From positions 7,957,001 to 8,021,000 of the forward strand of contig NZ_CP121634.1 in NCBI RefSeq assembly GCF_029714945.1: a stretch of 64,000 nt of DNA, written 5' to 3'. Both the position numbers and the translations under genes were made by a program. Position 1 is the first letter of the stretch; each line of letters begins with the position of its first letter. The notes beneath the pieces were generated by a model, which was given only the letters and a program-made list of their open reading frames with translations, did not search any database and was not told the DNA's origin. This DNA comes from Bradyrhizobium sp. CIAT3101 (GTDB lineage Bacteria > Pseudomonadota > Alphaproteobacteria > Rhizobiales > Xanthobacteraceae). This document shows, piece after piece, positions 53,958-62,870 of this stretch.

Positions 53958-54965
53958 CTAGCTGTGCTCCCGCACGGATCGATGCAGGGTCTCGGACGGC
54001 AACTCGCCGAACGCCGCCCTGTAGCTCGCCGCGAACTCGCTCAAATGCCAGAACCCATGGGCAATGGCGCAGGCCTTCACGCTGCGCCGTCCCGGTCCGG
54101 TCCGCAGTTGCAGGCGCACCGACCAGAGACGCAGGACCCGGCTATAGCGGTGCGGGCTCATGCCGCAGATGGCCTGCGTCGCACTCTGGAGGGTCCGAAC
54201 CGACACGCCGACCCGCTCGGCCATTTCGGTCGTCTTGAGCCAGACCGTCAGGTCGTGCCGGATCAATTTCTCCATGTCGGCGACGATCCGCAGATAGCTC
54301 TCCGTCGTGGCGTGCACGGACCTGCTGTCCACGCTGGTCCGGACCGCACCGTCGATCGCGCCGAGCAGGGATTGTTCGACGGCCGCTCGCGACGTCGGCT
54401 GGCTCAGGAAGTCCGGATCATTGGCGGCGGTTTCGAGCGTCGTGGAGATCAGGCATTGCAGGGAGGCGAGGACGTCCGGTGTCGGGCTCAGCAAATGATA
54501 GCCATCCAGCCGAGACCAGAGCTCGCACGCGGGCGGCGTGAAGTAGACGACACCGATCAGACGTCCGACCGGCTCATATACCAGGCAATCGGACGCGCCC
54601 TTCAGAATGACGATCGAACTGCCGATTGCCTGCCCATTGATGCGGGTCGAGGCCACGTGATCCATCGGCACCACCACGGCGGCAGCATGCGCCAGCTGAT
54701 AACCGCGAATGATCCGCGGGAAGGTCTTCACCAGCGACAGGCTCAGCGTCGGCAGACTGAGCCGCGCGCGCATGATCGCGGTCGACCCGGCAGACAACGG
54801 CATGCTGGACGCACCGGCATATCTCTCACTGTCGCCGAAATGATCGATGTCATACGACTGGAGCTCGAGCGCCGATGACGGCTTGAGACCCTGGAACGAC
54901 AACAAGCACTCCGCAGAGCCTTTTTGAGCTCCGTCGCGAGCAATGTTGAGACGGCTTTGATCCAT
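53958..54965 (-). CDS. AraC-family transcriptional regulator
   Basis: 335 residues. The last ~100 residues hold two helix-turn-helix units: TEMAERVGVSVRTLQSATQ and the AraC signature around SVKACAIAHGFWHLSEFAAS followed by YRAAFGELPSETLHR. The N-terminal ~200 residues resemble the AraC-binding-like domain of OxyR/EutR-type regulators with unknown ligand. ATG 54965 was used. It starts 10 nt after the upstream HTH gene stop, so both regulators are in one operon. Confidence 0.9.
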   Translation of the reverse strand: MDQSRLNIARDGAQKGSAECLLSFQGLKPSSALELQSYDIDHFGDSERYAGASSMPLSAGSTAIMRARLSLPTLSLSLVKTFPRIIRGYQLAHAAAVVVPMDHVASTRINGQAIGSSIVILKGASDCLVYEPVGRLIGVVYFTPPACELWSRLDGYHLLSPTPDVLASLQCLISTTLETAANDPDFLSQPTSRAAVEQSLLGAIDGAVRTSVDSRSVHATTESYLRIVADMEKLIRHDLTVWLKTTEMAERVGVSVRTLQSATQAICGMSPHRYSRVLRLWSVRLQLRTGPGRRSVKACAIAHGFWHLSEFAASYRAAFGELPSETLHRSVREHS

Positions 54966-54975
54966 GTCCTGCCGC

Positions 54976-55542
54976 CTACCTCGCCTTCTTCGTCGCCGCG
55001 ACGACCTTGGCGCCACTCAGATCGTCCGGTCCGTTGATGCCGGCGCGCTTGAGATCGCGGAGCAGTTTCGTCAGCAGCAGCATGTTGGTCTTCTGTAGCT
55101 CGTGATTGTTGCCAAACTTGAATGCGTTCTGCTCGGTCACGATCAGCCCGGCTTTGGTCTCGGCGAGAATCTTCCGCCTCTTCAATCCCGACACACGACG
55201 GCGAACCGTCTCCAGCGGCAGGCTGAGGAAGCGCGAGAGTGCCGCGCGGGACACGCCCTGCTTGATCGTATCCGGTTCGACAGTGTGAATGCTGGAGAAC
55301 TTCTCGTCCAGCGACGGATCGTTCATCACATTGATAACGTTCGCATTGAGAATCGCGTGAACGATCAAAAGGTCCATCGGATCGAATTCGTCGTAGTTCC
55401 GGAACATCTCGCTGATCGAGAACAGCATATAGGCCAGCGTATGTCGCGAGACCGTCCGGATGATATCAGAAGCATTGCGCATGAATCGGAAACCAATATT
55501 CATCTTGTAAACGAAGGCAGCAACGAGCGTATCGTCCCGCAT
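54976..55542 (-). CDS. winged-helix regulator paired with the AraC-type gene
   Basis: 188 residues from ATG 55542. The N-terminal two-thirds (MFRNYDEFDPMDLLIVHAIL) is helical. A helix-turn-helix lies around GVSRAALSRFLSLPLETVRR, followed by KRRKILAETKAGLIVTEQ as a wing: the DNA-binding half of a Crp/GntR-like regulator without a visible effector domain. A 17-bp palindrome 46-62 nt upstream of its ATG may be its own operator. Targets are unknown. Confidence 0.75.
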   Translation of the reverse strand: MRDDTLVAAFVYKMNIGFRFMRNASDIIRTVSRHTLAYMLFSISEMFRNYDEFDPMDLLIVHAILNANVINVMNDPSLDEKFSSIHTVEPDTIKQGVSRAALSRFLSLPLETVRRRVSGLKRRKILAETKAGLIVTEQNAFKFGNNHELQKTNMLLLTKLLRDLKRAGINGPDDLSGAKVVAATKKAR

Positions 55543-55587
55543 ACCCAAATTGAGTATGTGACAACTTGCCAAGTGTGCTCAATCTCT

Positions 55588-55604
55588 CATTGTGACTCAC
55601 AATG
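55588..55604. promoter_or_regulatory. 17-bp palindrome, candidate operator
   Basis: CATTGTGACTCACAATG is a perfect odd palindrome about the central C (55596). It lies between the leftward regulator (start 55542) and the rightward small gene at 55773. A second dyad, ACTTGCCAAGT (55564-55574), is 14 nt nearer the regulator. Either could bind one of the two encoded regulators. Confidence 0.45.
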
Positions 55605-55772
55605 ACGCTGCAGGTTCATGGGGCGCGTGCGTCGGACGATTTTCGCGATCGGCATCACGGCTGACCATCGACACGATCGTCGGGTCCACGATCGTCGCCG
55701 CGACCTTGATGCACTGCATCCAACGATGTCGATGACGCCGGCGCGATTCAGCCGGCCGTCGCGCAGGAACGA

Positions 55773-55979
55773 GTGGCCATGGACGACGAAGGCGAGCGAC
55801 GCCAGGAATTGCGCCTGATCAAAGCGTTTCTCAGCATCACGGACGCGCGCAAGCGGCAGAGAATTCTCAATCTGGCGGAGCAGCTCGCCGACGACGCCGC
55901 ATCCGACACCGCAGCACTGGCCCCGGCCGACGTATCGAAGCCGGACGGGTGCGGAGACGCCACTGGCCGGGTTGAATGA
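55773..55979 (+). CDS. 68-residue protein resembling the C-terminal helix of XRE regulators
   Basis: GTG 55773 (AGGA upstream) or ATG 55779. LIKAFLSITDARKRQRILNL followed by AEQLADD matches the helical tail often found after the XRE helix-turn-helix in Bradyrhizobium regulators, but there is no HTH in frame upstream. It may be an independent small protein or the remnant of a broken regulator. The 168 nt before it (55605-55772) hold no HTH in any frame that I can find. Confidence 0.5.
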   Translation: MAMDDEGERRQELRLIKAFLSITDARKRQRILNLAEQLADDAASDTAALAPADVSKPDGCGDATGRVE

Positions 55980-56231
55980 GCGCGAAACAGCGTCGCGGCG
56001 CACCGGCCGCCGCCGCCAACCCGGAAATCGGGAATTAGGTATTTAGTTACCTAGAGCGGGCAAGGCGGCAAATCCAGGCGGGATCGTCCGGACGGCTCCG
56101 AAGTCGTTAAGCGATTGATCCTTTGGAGGTCGAAACCGCTTTCCGGCCATGCTAAGGGCTGCGCAAATTCCTGTGCCTCCCCGTTGGCACCCTTTGGCCT
56201 CCCGGTTCCGCCGGGACGATGGACCCCTGTT

Positions 56232-57383
56232 ATGACCGCGACTGCCACCTCAAATGCTGCCGGCTCCGCCGCCTGGGCGGATACGCTGCTGTTGTCGTTT
56301 GCGCAGGCCGGCTACGTCAGGGCCGAGCCGGCCATCCTGCAACCGGCCGAGCCGTTCCTCGACCTGTCCGGCGAGGACATCCGAAAAAGCCTCTACCTGA
56401 CGACGGACCTGTCCGGCGAAGAGCTCTGCCTGCGCCCCGACCTGACGATCCCCGTGGCGCGCGACTATCTCGCCTCCAGCCGTGCCGGCCAGCCGGCGGG
56501 GTTCAGCTATCTGGGCCCCGTGTTCCGCTACCGCAGCGGACAGGCCAGCGAATTCCTCCAGGCCGGGATCGAGTCGTTCGGCCGCCAGGATCGTGCGGCC
56601 GCGGATGCCGAGACGCTGGCGCTGGCGCTGGAGGCGACCGCCGCTTTCGGCGTGCGCGACGTCGAGATCCGCACCGGCGACGTGGCGCTGTTCAACGCAT
56701 TGCTCGACGCGCTCGACCTCTATCCGGTCTGGCGTCGCCGCCTGGTCAAGGACTTCCACCGCAAGATCAGCCTGGAGCAGGATCTCGAAGGGCTGGCCCG
56801 CACGACCGCAACCACGCGCAGCGAATATGAGGGCGTGCTGGCTGCGCTCGCGGGGTCCGACCGCAAGGCGGCGCTGGCCTTCGTCACCGATCTGATGTCG
56901 ATCGCCGGCACCACCAATGTCGGTGGCCGCACCACGGCCGAGATCGCAGACCGCTTCCTCGAGCAGTCGACGCTGAAGGGTGGCGCGCTGCCGCGCGAGG
57001 CGATCACCGTGCTGAAGCGCTTCCTGTCGATCTCGGGCAATCCGGACGATGCTATTGCCGAGCTGCGCGCGCTGACCGCCGATGCAAAGCTCGACCTTGC
57101 CGGCGCCATCGACCAGTTCGAGAGCCGGATCGGCTTCATGGCGGCGCGCGGTATCGACGTGAAGACCACACGCTTCTCGACCGCGTTCGGGCGTGGCCTC
57201 GACTACTACACCGGCTTCGAATTCGAACTGCACCACACAGGCAACGGCGCCGAGCCGCTGGTTGCCGGTGGCCGCTACGATGGACTGATGACCCAGCTCG
57301 GATCGCCGGCGCCGATTCCGGCCGTCGGCTTCTCGGTCTGGGTGGACGCGCTGACCAGGATCGGCCGCAAGGTGGGAGCTTAA
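56232..57383 (+). CDS. hisZ: ATP phosphoribosyltransferase regulatory subunit HisZ
   Basis: 383 residues from ATG 56232. HisRS-like fold: SYLGPVFRYR (motif 2-like), LRPDLTIPVAR, and GRGLDYYTGFEFE with VAGGRYDGL. It lacks the C-terminal anticodon-binding domain, so it is the HisG activator and not a tRNA synthetase. hisG starts 3 nt after the stop. Confidence 0.93.
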   Translation: MTATATSNAAGSAAWADTLLLSFAQAGYVRAEPAILQPAEPFLDLSGEDIRKSLYLTTDLSGEELCLRPDLTIPVARDYLASSRAGQPAGFSYLGPVFRYRSGQASEFLQAGIESFGRQDRAAADAETLALALEATAAFGVRDVEIRTGDVALFNALLDALDLYPVWRRRLVKDFHRKISLEQDLEGLARTTATTRSEYEGVLAALAGSDRKAALAFVTDLMSIAGTTNVGGRTTAEIADRFLEQSTLKGGALPREAITVLKRFLSISGNPDDAIAELRALTADAKLDLAGAIDQFESRIGFMAARGIDVKTTRFSTAFGRGLDYYTGFEFELHHTGNGAEPLVAGGRYDGLMTQLGSPAPIPAVGFSVWVDALTRIGRKVGA

Positions 57384-57386
57384 GTC

Positions 57387-58364
57387 ATGAGCGCGCCATT
57401 CGTTCTGGCCGTTCCCTCCAAGGGTCGCCTGCAGGAAAACACCGAGGCCTTCTTCGCCCGTGCCGGGCTGAAGCTGTCGAAGGCCGGCGGCGCCCGCGAC
57501 TATCGCGGCACGCTTGCGGGCCTGGACAATGTCGAGGTCGCCTATCTCTCGGCCAGCGAGATCGCATCGCAGCTCGCCCGCGGCTTCGCGCATCTCGGCG
57601 TCACCGGCGAAGATTTGGTGCGCGAGAATATCGCCGACGCCGACAAGCACGTGTCGCTGATCGACGGGCTCGGCTTCGGCTATGCCGACGTCGTGGTCGC
57701 GGTGCCGCAGGCCTGGATCGACGTCCGCACCATGGCGGATCTCGACGACGTCACCACCGGCTTCCGCGAGCAGCATCACATGCGGATGCGGGTCGCGACC
57801 AAGTTCGTCAACCTCACCCGCAGCTTCTTCCAGAGCCACGGCATCACCGACTACCGCATCGTCGAGAGCGCAGGCGCGACCGAGGGCGCGCCGGCGGCCG
57901 GCAGCGCCGAGCTGATCGTCGACATCACCACGACCGGTGCGACGCTTGCCGCCAATGGCCTGCGGGTGCTCGACGACGGCGTGATCCTGCGCAGCCAGGC
58001 CAATCTGGTCGCCTCGAAGGAGGCCGACTGGTCGCCGCAGGCCCGCGAGACCGCCCGCGTCATCCTCGACCACATCGCGGCCCGGGCCCGGGCCAACAAA
58101 TACCGCGAGGTCCGGACCCGCTTCCGGCAATGCGACGCCACCCTGCTCACCGAGGCCCACAGCCGCTTCGGCGTCGAGGCTCCATTCGGCGGACCGACCT
58201 CGTCAGGCATGCTCACGCTGCACTGCCCACCAGGGCAGCTTTATGCGCTCGCGAGCTTCCTGCGCGAACATGGCGCCGAGACCGTCTCGGTGGTCTCGCT
58301 CGACTACGTGTTCGACCGGGAGAACCCGCTGTTTGCCAAGCTCGAAGCGTTCCTGCGGCGGTGA
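57387..58364 (+). CDS. hisG: ATP phosphoribosyltransferase catalytic subunit
   Basis: 325 residues. First step of histidine synthesis (ATP + PRPP). [11 protein letters not shown] at the N-terminus, [10 protein letters not shown], and the PRPP loop [16 protein letters not shown] are intact. The protein is longer than the ~200-230 residues of short-form HisG that normally need HisZ; the extra C-terminal ~90 residues ([14 protein letters not shown] to LEAFLRR) may be a diverged regulatory-like domain. Directly after hisZ, so co-expressed. Confidence 0.95.
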   Translation: MSAPFVLAVPSKGRLQENTEAFFARAGLKLSKAGGARDYRGTLAGLDNVEVAYLSASEIASQLARGFAHLGVTGEDLVRENIADADKHVSLIDGLGFGYADVVVAVPQAWIDVRTMADLDDVTTGFREQHHMRMRVATKFVNLTRSFFQSHGITDYRIVESAGATEGAPAAGSAELIVDITTTGATLAANGLRVLDDGVILRSQANLVASKEADWSPQARETARVILDHIAARARANKYREVRTRFRQCDATLLTEAHSRFGVEAPFGGPTSSGMLTLHCPPGQLYALASFLREHGAETVSVVSLDYVFDRENPLFAKLEAFLRR

Positions 58365-58463
58365 GCCCAAAGTTTGCCGGACAGCTCCGTTCAGCGTAGC
58401 GACAGCAAGCGGCAGCTATCATATGCTGTTGAGATGATTTCGACGCCTCTGGAACCTTGATCG

Positions 58464-59540
58464 ATGATGCTGGGCTCTGACGTTTCCGCCCTGACCACCA
58501 CCGCAGCGAGTGCCGCCGCGAAGGGGCTGTCGATTGTCGTCCCCGTCTATAACGAGGCGGCCGGCCTCGCCGTCCTGCACCAGCGCATCTGCGATATCGC
58601 CAAGACCTTGCGGCAACGCTACCGCCTCGCCTGCGAGGTCGTTTACGTCGACGACGGCAGCGCGGATGCGACGCTGTCGATCGCGCGTTCGCTGCCGGCC
58701 GACACGATCGATGTCCAGGTGGTCTCGCTGTCGCGCAATTTCGGCAAGGAGGCGGCGCTGATGGCCGGCCTCGACCACGCGCGCCTTGGCGCCGTGATGT
58801 TCATGGATGGCGACGGCCAGCACCCGCCGGCGCTGGTCGAGCAGCTGGTACGGCACTGGATCGAGGACGGCTATGACGTCGTCTATACCGCCAAGGCGCA
58901 TCGCGATAACGAGCCCTTCCTGCGCCGCGTCGCCGGCCGCGGCTTCTACGCGCTGATCAATTGGGGCGCACGCCAGAAGATCCCGGAGGACGCCGGCGAC
59001 TTCCGCCTGCTGTCGCCGCGCGCGGTCGCGGCACTGCGGCAGCTGCCGGAGCGCAACCGCTTCTTCAAGGGTCTCGCAAGCTGGATCGGCTTCCGCCAGA
59101 TCCGCGTCGACTACGAGCCCGCGCCGCGTGTCCATGGCGTGACGACCTTCAGCGCCGCGCGGCTGCTCGGCCTGTCGATCGAAGGCGTGACCTCGTTCTC
59201 GGTCGCGCCGCTGCGCTTCGCCAGCCTGCTCGGCGTCATCCTCGCCGGCGGTGCCTTCCTGTTCGGCCTCTCGATCCTCTGGGAGGTCTGGACCACCGGC
59301 AAGCAGGTGCCCGGCTATCCCTCGCTGGTGATCGGCCTGATGACGATCGGCGGCGTGCAGCTCATCATGATCGGCATCGTCGGCGAATATATCGGCAAGA
59401 TCCTCTCGGAGCTGAAGGCGCGTCCGATCTACTTCGTCGCCGAGCATAGCGAAAAGCATTTCGAGGCCGACAAGGCCCAGGACGCTTCAAGCCAAGATGC
59501 TTCAAGCCAGGACGCATCCAGCAGGACCGCAGCCGAATGA
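58464..59540 (+). CDS. family 2 glycosyltransferase, polyprenyl-phosphate type
   Basis: 358 residues. GT-A domain: SIVVPVYNEA, EVVYVDDGSAD, FMDGDGQHPP (DxD-like) and GDFRLLSPRAV. Two C-terminal membrane helices (about 256-277 and 290-315) match GtrB/ArnC/DPM1-type enzymes that load a sugar on undecaprenyl phosphate. The C-terminus ends in a repeated DASSQDASSQDASSR tail (15-nt tandem repeats at 59481-59525). The ATG of the deacetylase overlaps its stop (ATGA). Confidence 0.9.
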   Translation: MMLGSDVSALTTTAASAAAKGLSIVVPVYNEAAGLAVLHQRICDIAKTLRQRYRLACEVVYVDDGSADATLSIARSLPADTIDVQVVSLSRNFGKEAALMAGLDHARLGAVMFMDGDGQHPPALVEQLVRHWIEDGYDVVYTAKAHRDNEPFLRRVAGRGFYALINWGARQKIPEDAGDFRLLSPRAVAALRQLPERNRFFKGLASWIGFRQIRVDYEPAPRVHGVTTFSAARLLGLSIEGVTSFSVAPLRFASLLGVILAGGAFLFGLSILWEVWTTGKQVPGYPSLVIGLMTIGGVQLIMIGIVGEYIGKILSELKARPIYFVAEHSEKHFEADKAQDASSQDASSQDASSRTAAE

Positions 59541-60382
59541 GCGCGGCGGCAGCGCCGCGACCGATCTGGCTCTGCGCCGACGATTACGGCATCAGCCCGG
59601 GTGTCAATCGCGCCATCCGCGACCTGATCGAGCGCGGCCGCCTCAACGCGACCTCGGTGATGATGGTGGGCCCCGCGATCGAGCGTGGCGAGGTCGATGC
59701 GCTCCAGGCTGCGGCGAAGACCAGCCCGCGCTGCGCGATCGGATTGCACGTGACGCTGTCGGCGCCGTTCCGTCCCCTCACCATGCATTTCCGTCCACTC
59801 GACGGCGACATGTTCATGGCCTTTCCAAAACTGCTGCGCGCCGGATTTCTGCGACGGCTCGACCGCGAATTCTTCCGCAACGAGGTGAGAGCGCAACTCG
59901 CCGCTTTCGCGGAAGCGTTCGGCCGCGCGCCCGACTTCGTCGACGGCCACCAGCACGTGCAACTGTTTCCGCAGGTGCGCGACGGCTTCATCGATGCCGT
60001 CAGCGAGGCAGCACCACAGGCGTGGGTGCGCCAGGGCGGACGCGACCTGCCGCTGGCGCAACGGCTGGCGTCACCAAAGGCCATGGTGCTCGATGTCCTC
60101 AGCGCACAATTCCGCCGCCGTGCGGGGCGCGCCGGTCTTGCGTTCAATCCCGCCTTTGCCGGCGCCTATGATTTCACGCGCGCGGCCGATTTCGGCGAAT
60201 TGATGCGGCAGTTCCTGGACGGTCTCCCCGAGGGCGGTCTCGTGATGTGCCATCCCGGCTTCGTCGACGAGGTCCTCGCCGGCCTCGACCCGATGACGGA
60301 TGTCAGGGAACGCGAGCATGCCTATCTCGCCAGCGACGCCTTCGCGCAGCTGCTGGCGGCCAGCCACGTGACATTGGGATGA
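59537..60382 (+). CDS. ChbG/HpnK (YdjC) family deacetylase
   Basis: 281 residues. The YdjC fold metal site is visible as WLCADDYGISPGVNRAI (Asp pair), IGLHVTLS (His) and VDGHQHVQLFP (His). Members deacetylate N-acetylated sugars or act in hopanoid head-group synthesis (HpnK). With the coupled glycosyltransferase it suggests modification of a lipid-linked sugar. The C-terminal CHPGFVDEVLAGLDPMTDV is typical. Confidence 0.9.
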   Translation: MSAAAAPRPIWLCADDYGISPGVNRAIRDLIERGRLNATSVMMVGPAIERGEVDALQAAAKTSPRCAIGLHVTLSAPFRPLTMHFRPLDGDMFMAFPKLLRAGFLRRLDREFFRNEVRAQLAAFAEAFGRAPDFVDGHQHVQLFPQVRDGFIDAVSEAAPQAWVRQGGRDLPLAQRLASPKAMVLDVLSAQFRRRAGRAGLAFNPAFAGAYDFTRAADFGELMRQFLDGLPEGGLVMCHPGFVDEVLAGLDPMTDVREREHAYLASDAFAQLLAASHVTLG

Positions 60383-60509
60383 AACCGGCGAAGGCCGGGG
60401 GTCGCGAGGCAGTCTGTCGCATACGGAAATTTAATCCGGCCGCCACTGTTGGGGCCACAACGGAACCCTACATCCCGCTTGCGCTTGTTTCGCGCGAGGG
60501 AGACAGACC

Positions 60510-61343
60510 ATGACGCCGCAGGAACGCCAGCTCGTCGACGAGCTTTTCGACCGGCTTTCGAAACTGGAAAATGCACCGCGCGATCCCGACGCGATCGCCG
60601 CGATTTCGGACGGCCTACGCAAGGCGCCGGGCGCAGTCTATGCGCTGGTGCAGACCACGCTGTTGCAGGACGAAGCGCTGAAGCGCGCGCATAACCGCAT
60701 CCAGGAGCTGGAAGCGGCCCATGCGCCCGAGCAGCCCCAGTCCGGCGGCTTCCTCGACACCATGCGCGACACGCTGTTCGGCTCGAGCCCGTCGCGCGGC
60801 TCGGTTCCGAACGTGCCGCCGCGTGACTCCCGGCCGGTCTGGAACAGCGGCCAGGCGATGCAGCAGGCCCAGCCGGGCTACGGCCAGCCGCCTTATGGTC
60901 AGGCCTACGGACAGGGTCAGGGTTACGGCCAAGGCTACGGCGCCCCGCCGGTCGGCGGTGGCGGCGGCTCGTTCCTGGGCACGGCAGCGGCGGCCGCGGC
61001 CGGCGTGGTCGGCGGCTCGCTGCTGCTCTCCAGCATCCGCGGCATGATGGGCGGCGGATCGCATCAGGCTTTTGGCGACACCACGATCATCGAGGAACGC
61101 GGAGGCGGTGGCAGTGCAGGTGGCAATCCCTGGAGCGGCGACCAGTCCGGCAGCTCGCTCGCCCGCGATGCCGGCCTCAACGACATCGGATCGAACCGGG
61201 ATTCGCGCCAAGGCTTGTTTGACGAGGCGTCGAACGATCGCGACGGCAACGATCAGGATTACGACAACAACGATAGCGGCAATATGGACCTGGCCGACGA
61301 CAGCGATTTCGGCAATGACGACGGCGGCAGCGATTACGCCTGA
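60510..61343 (+). CDS. DUF2076 family protein
   Basis: 277 residues, GAGGGAGA upstream. The N-terminal helix pair MTPQERQLVDELFDRLSKLE and QDEALKRAHNRIQELEA is the DUF2076 signature. A Gln/Gly/Tyr/Pro repeat region (about 115-148), a hydrophobic Ala/Gly segment (GTAAAAAAGVVGGSLLLSS, about 156-174) and an Asp/Asn/Gly-rich acidic tail follow. Possibly a periplasm-facing ligand-binding protein; function unknown. Confidence 0.85.
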   Translation: MTPQERQLVDELFDRLSKLENAPRDPDAIAAISDGLRKAPGAVYALVQTTLLQDEALKRAHNRIQELEAAHAPEQPQSGGFLDTMRDTLFGSSPSRGSVPNVPPRDSRPVWNSGQAMQQAQPGYGQPPYGQAYGQGQGYGQGYGAPPVGGGGGSFLGTAAAAAAGVVGGSLLLSSIRGMMGGGSHQAFGDTTIIEERGGGGSAGGNPWSGDQSGSSLARDAGLNDIGSNRDSRQGLFDEASNDRDGNDQDYDNNDSGNMDLADDSDFGNDDGGSDYA

Positions 61344-61365
61344 GCAAGTCCGATCCGCAACGCAG

Positions 61366-61394
61366 AACGGCCGCCCAATGGGCGGCCGTTTTGT
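61366..61394 (+). terminator. intrinsic terminator after DUF2076
   Basis: Perfect 11-bp stem (61366-61376 AACGGCCGCCC with 61380-61390), a 3-nt loop AAT, then TTGTTT. 22 nt after the stop. Confidence 0.9.
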
Positions 61395-61406
61395 TTCGTG
61401 CGGCGG

Positions 61407-61628
61407 TCAGCCGCCCCAGTACGGATAGCGATTGCTGTATTCGTCCGGCGTCGAGGACGAGTACGGGACCGGGCGAGGAACATAGGCAAAGCCCTCAGCC
61501 GCGCGCGGCGTGAGCTGAGGGGCGAAGGTCTGGCCGGCAGGGGCGACATGGCGCCGATGATGCACGGTCCCCGCACTGGCCGAGGCGGTCAGAGCGACGA
61601 GAACACCCAAAGCCAAGATCGTACGCAT
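61407..61628 (-). CDS. small exported protein, 73 residues
   Basis: ATG 61628 preceded by AGGAG. A signal peptide (MRTILALGVLVALTASASAG) is followed by HHRRHVAPAG and a Tyr/Pro-rich tail ending RYPYWGG. Such short Bradyrhizobium secreted proteins have no known function. Confidence 0.75.
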   Translation of the reverse strand: MRTILALGVLVALTASASAGTVHHRRHVAPAGQTFAPQLTPRAAEGFAYVPRPVPYSSSTPDEYSNRYPYWGG

Positions 61629-61743
61629 CGCATTGCTCCTGTTGAGTAGCTATGCGCACCACATAGGACCAGGGCATGACCGCACCAATCCGCCGCTCCT
61701 TCACGACTGCTCACAACTGCGGCATCATTGATGCCGCAGGCCC

Positions 61744-62559
61744 TCACATCACCACGACCTTGGTGCCGACATTGACGCGGCCGTAGAGGTCGATGACGTC
61801 CTCGTTGCGCATGCGGATGCAGCCGGAGGAGACGTTGGTGCCGATGGTCCAGGGCTCGTTGGAGCCGTGGATGCGGTAGAGCGTCGAGCCGAGATACATC
61901 GCGCGCGCGCCGAGCGGGTTTTCCGGGCCGCCTTCCATATGCCGCGGCAGATCGGGACGGCGGGCGAGCATTTCCGCCGGCGGCGTCCAATCCGGCCATT
62001 CGCGCTTGGCGGTGATCGACTTCACGCCGCTCCAGGTGAAGCCCTCGCGTCCGACGCCGATGCCGTAGCGCATCGCCCGGCCGTTGCCCTCGACGAGATA
62101 GAGAAACTTGTTGTTGGAATCGACCACGATCGTGCCGGCACTTTCCTTGCCGCTATAGTCAACAAGTTGTTTCTCGAATTTCGGATCGAACGGACGCTGC
62201 CGCGGATCGATCGCCTCCTGCTGGTAGCTTGCGCCCTGCTGATATCCACCCTGCATCTGCGGCTCGCCCATCGGCGGCAGGCGGCGTGGATCGTTGTAGG
62301 CGGGCTGCTGCTGATAGATCGACTGCTGCGGCGCATAGGCCGGACCGCGGCCGGGCCCGTCGCCGAACAGGAACTCGATGAAGCCTCCGCCCATGTTGGC
62401 ATTGGAGGCGACGCGCACCGGTGCCGGCGGGACATGCGGCTGGTAGAGCACCGCGGGCGGATCGTTCGGCACCGTATTGTCGAAAGCACTGGCGCGATCG
62501 GCGCCGGCAATGAAGGCGCAAGCGCTGCCAAGCAGCGCGACAGACATTTTCTTGAACAT
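61744..62559 (-). CDS. L,D-transpeptidase (YkuD family)
   Basis: 271 residues from ATG 62559. Signal peptide (MFKKMSVALLGSACAFIAG), a Pro/Gln-rich spacer, then the YkuD domain with H231 (RIHGSNEPWTIG) and nucleophile C247 (SSGCIRM). It forms 3-3 peptidoglycan cross-links or attaches envelope proteins to peptidoglycan. The Shine-Dalgarno is weak. The 311-nt divergent gap to cheZ (62560-62870) has no gene. Confidence 0.93.
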   Translation of the reverse strand: MFKKMSVALLGSACAFIAGADRASAFDNTVPNDPPAVLYQPHVPPAPVRVASNANMGGGFIEFLFGDGPGRGPAYAPQQSIYQQQPAYNDPRRLPPMGEPQMQGGYQQGASYQQEAIDPRQRPFDPKFEKQLVDYSGKESAGTIVVDSNNKFLYLVEGNGRAMRYGIGVGREGFTWSGVKSITAKREWPDWTPPAEMLARRPDLPRHMEGGPENPLGARAMYLGSTLYRIHGSNEPWTIGTNVSSGCIRMRNEDVIDLYGRVNVGTKVVVM

Positions 62560-62870
62560 CGACGTACTCTGTACTGTTTCGTCTAGTTGCATTCGCCGCC
62601 GAACGCGATGGCTGTCCGCGTCCTCGACGTGGTCAATAAAGAGCAAACTCCGTTTCGTTTGGTAAACGCATCGGGCGTTTCGATTCACCACGTCGCGATC
62701 GGCGCGGCAATTCGGCGATCAGCGTTTATTTTCGATGAAGGGCGAAGCCTCATGGTTAATCGCCCGTTTGCATGCCGTCGCGCGCGGCCGCACAAGAGTT
62801 CCTGCTGTGAACCTCGTGTTAAATCGCTTCTGTCTACAAAGACGCGTGAGTGAGGTGGGGGGAGTTCCTG

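Noticed and set aside
56036..56053. TAGGTA/TACCTA dyad upstream of hisZ as an operator
   Set aside because: Only 6-bp arms with a 6-nt spacer; too short to separate from chance.
56250..58160. 636-codon leftward frame opposite hisZ-hisG
   Set aside because: Antisense shadow spanning two well-conserved genes; no domain seen.
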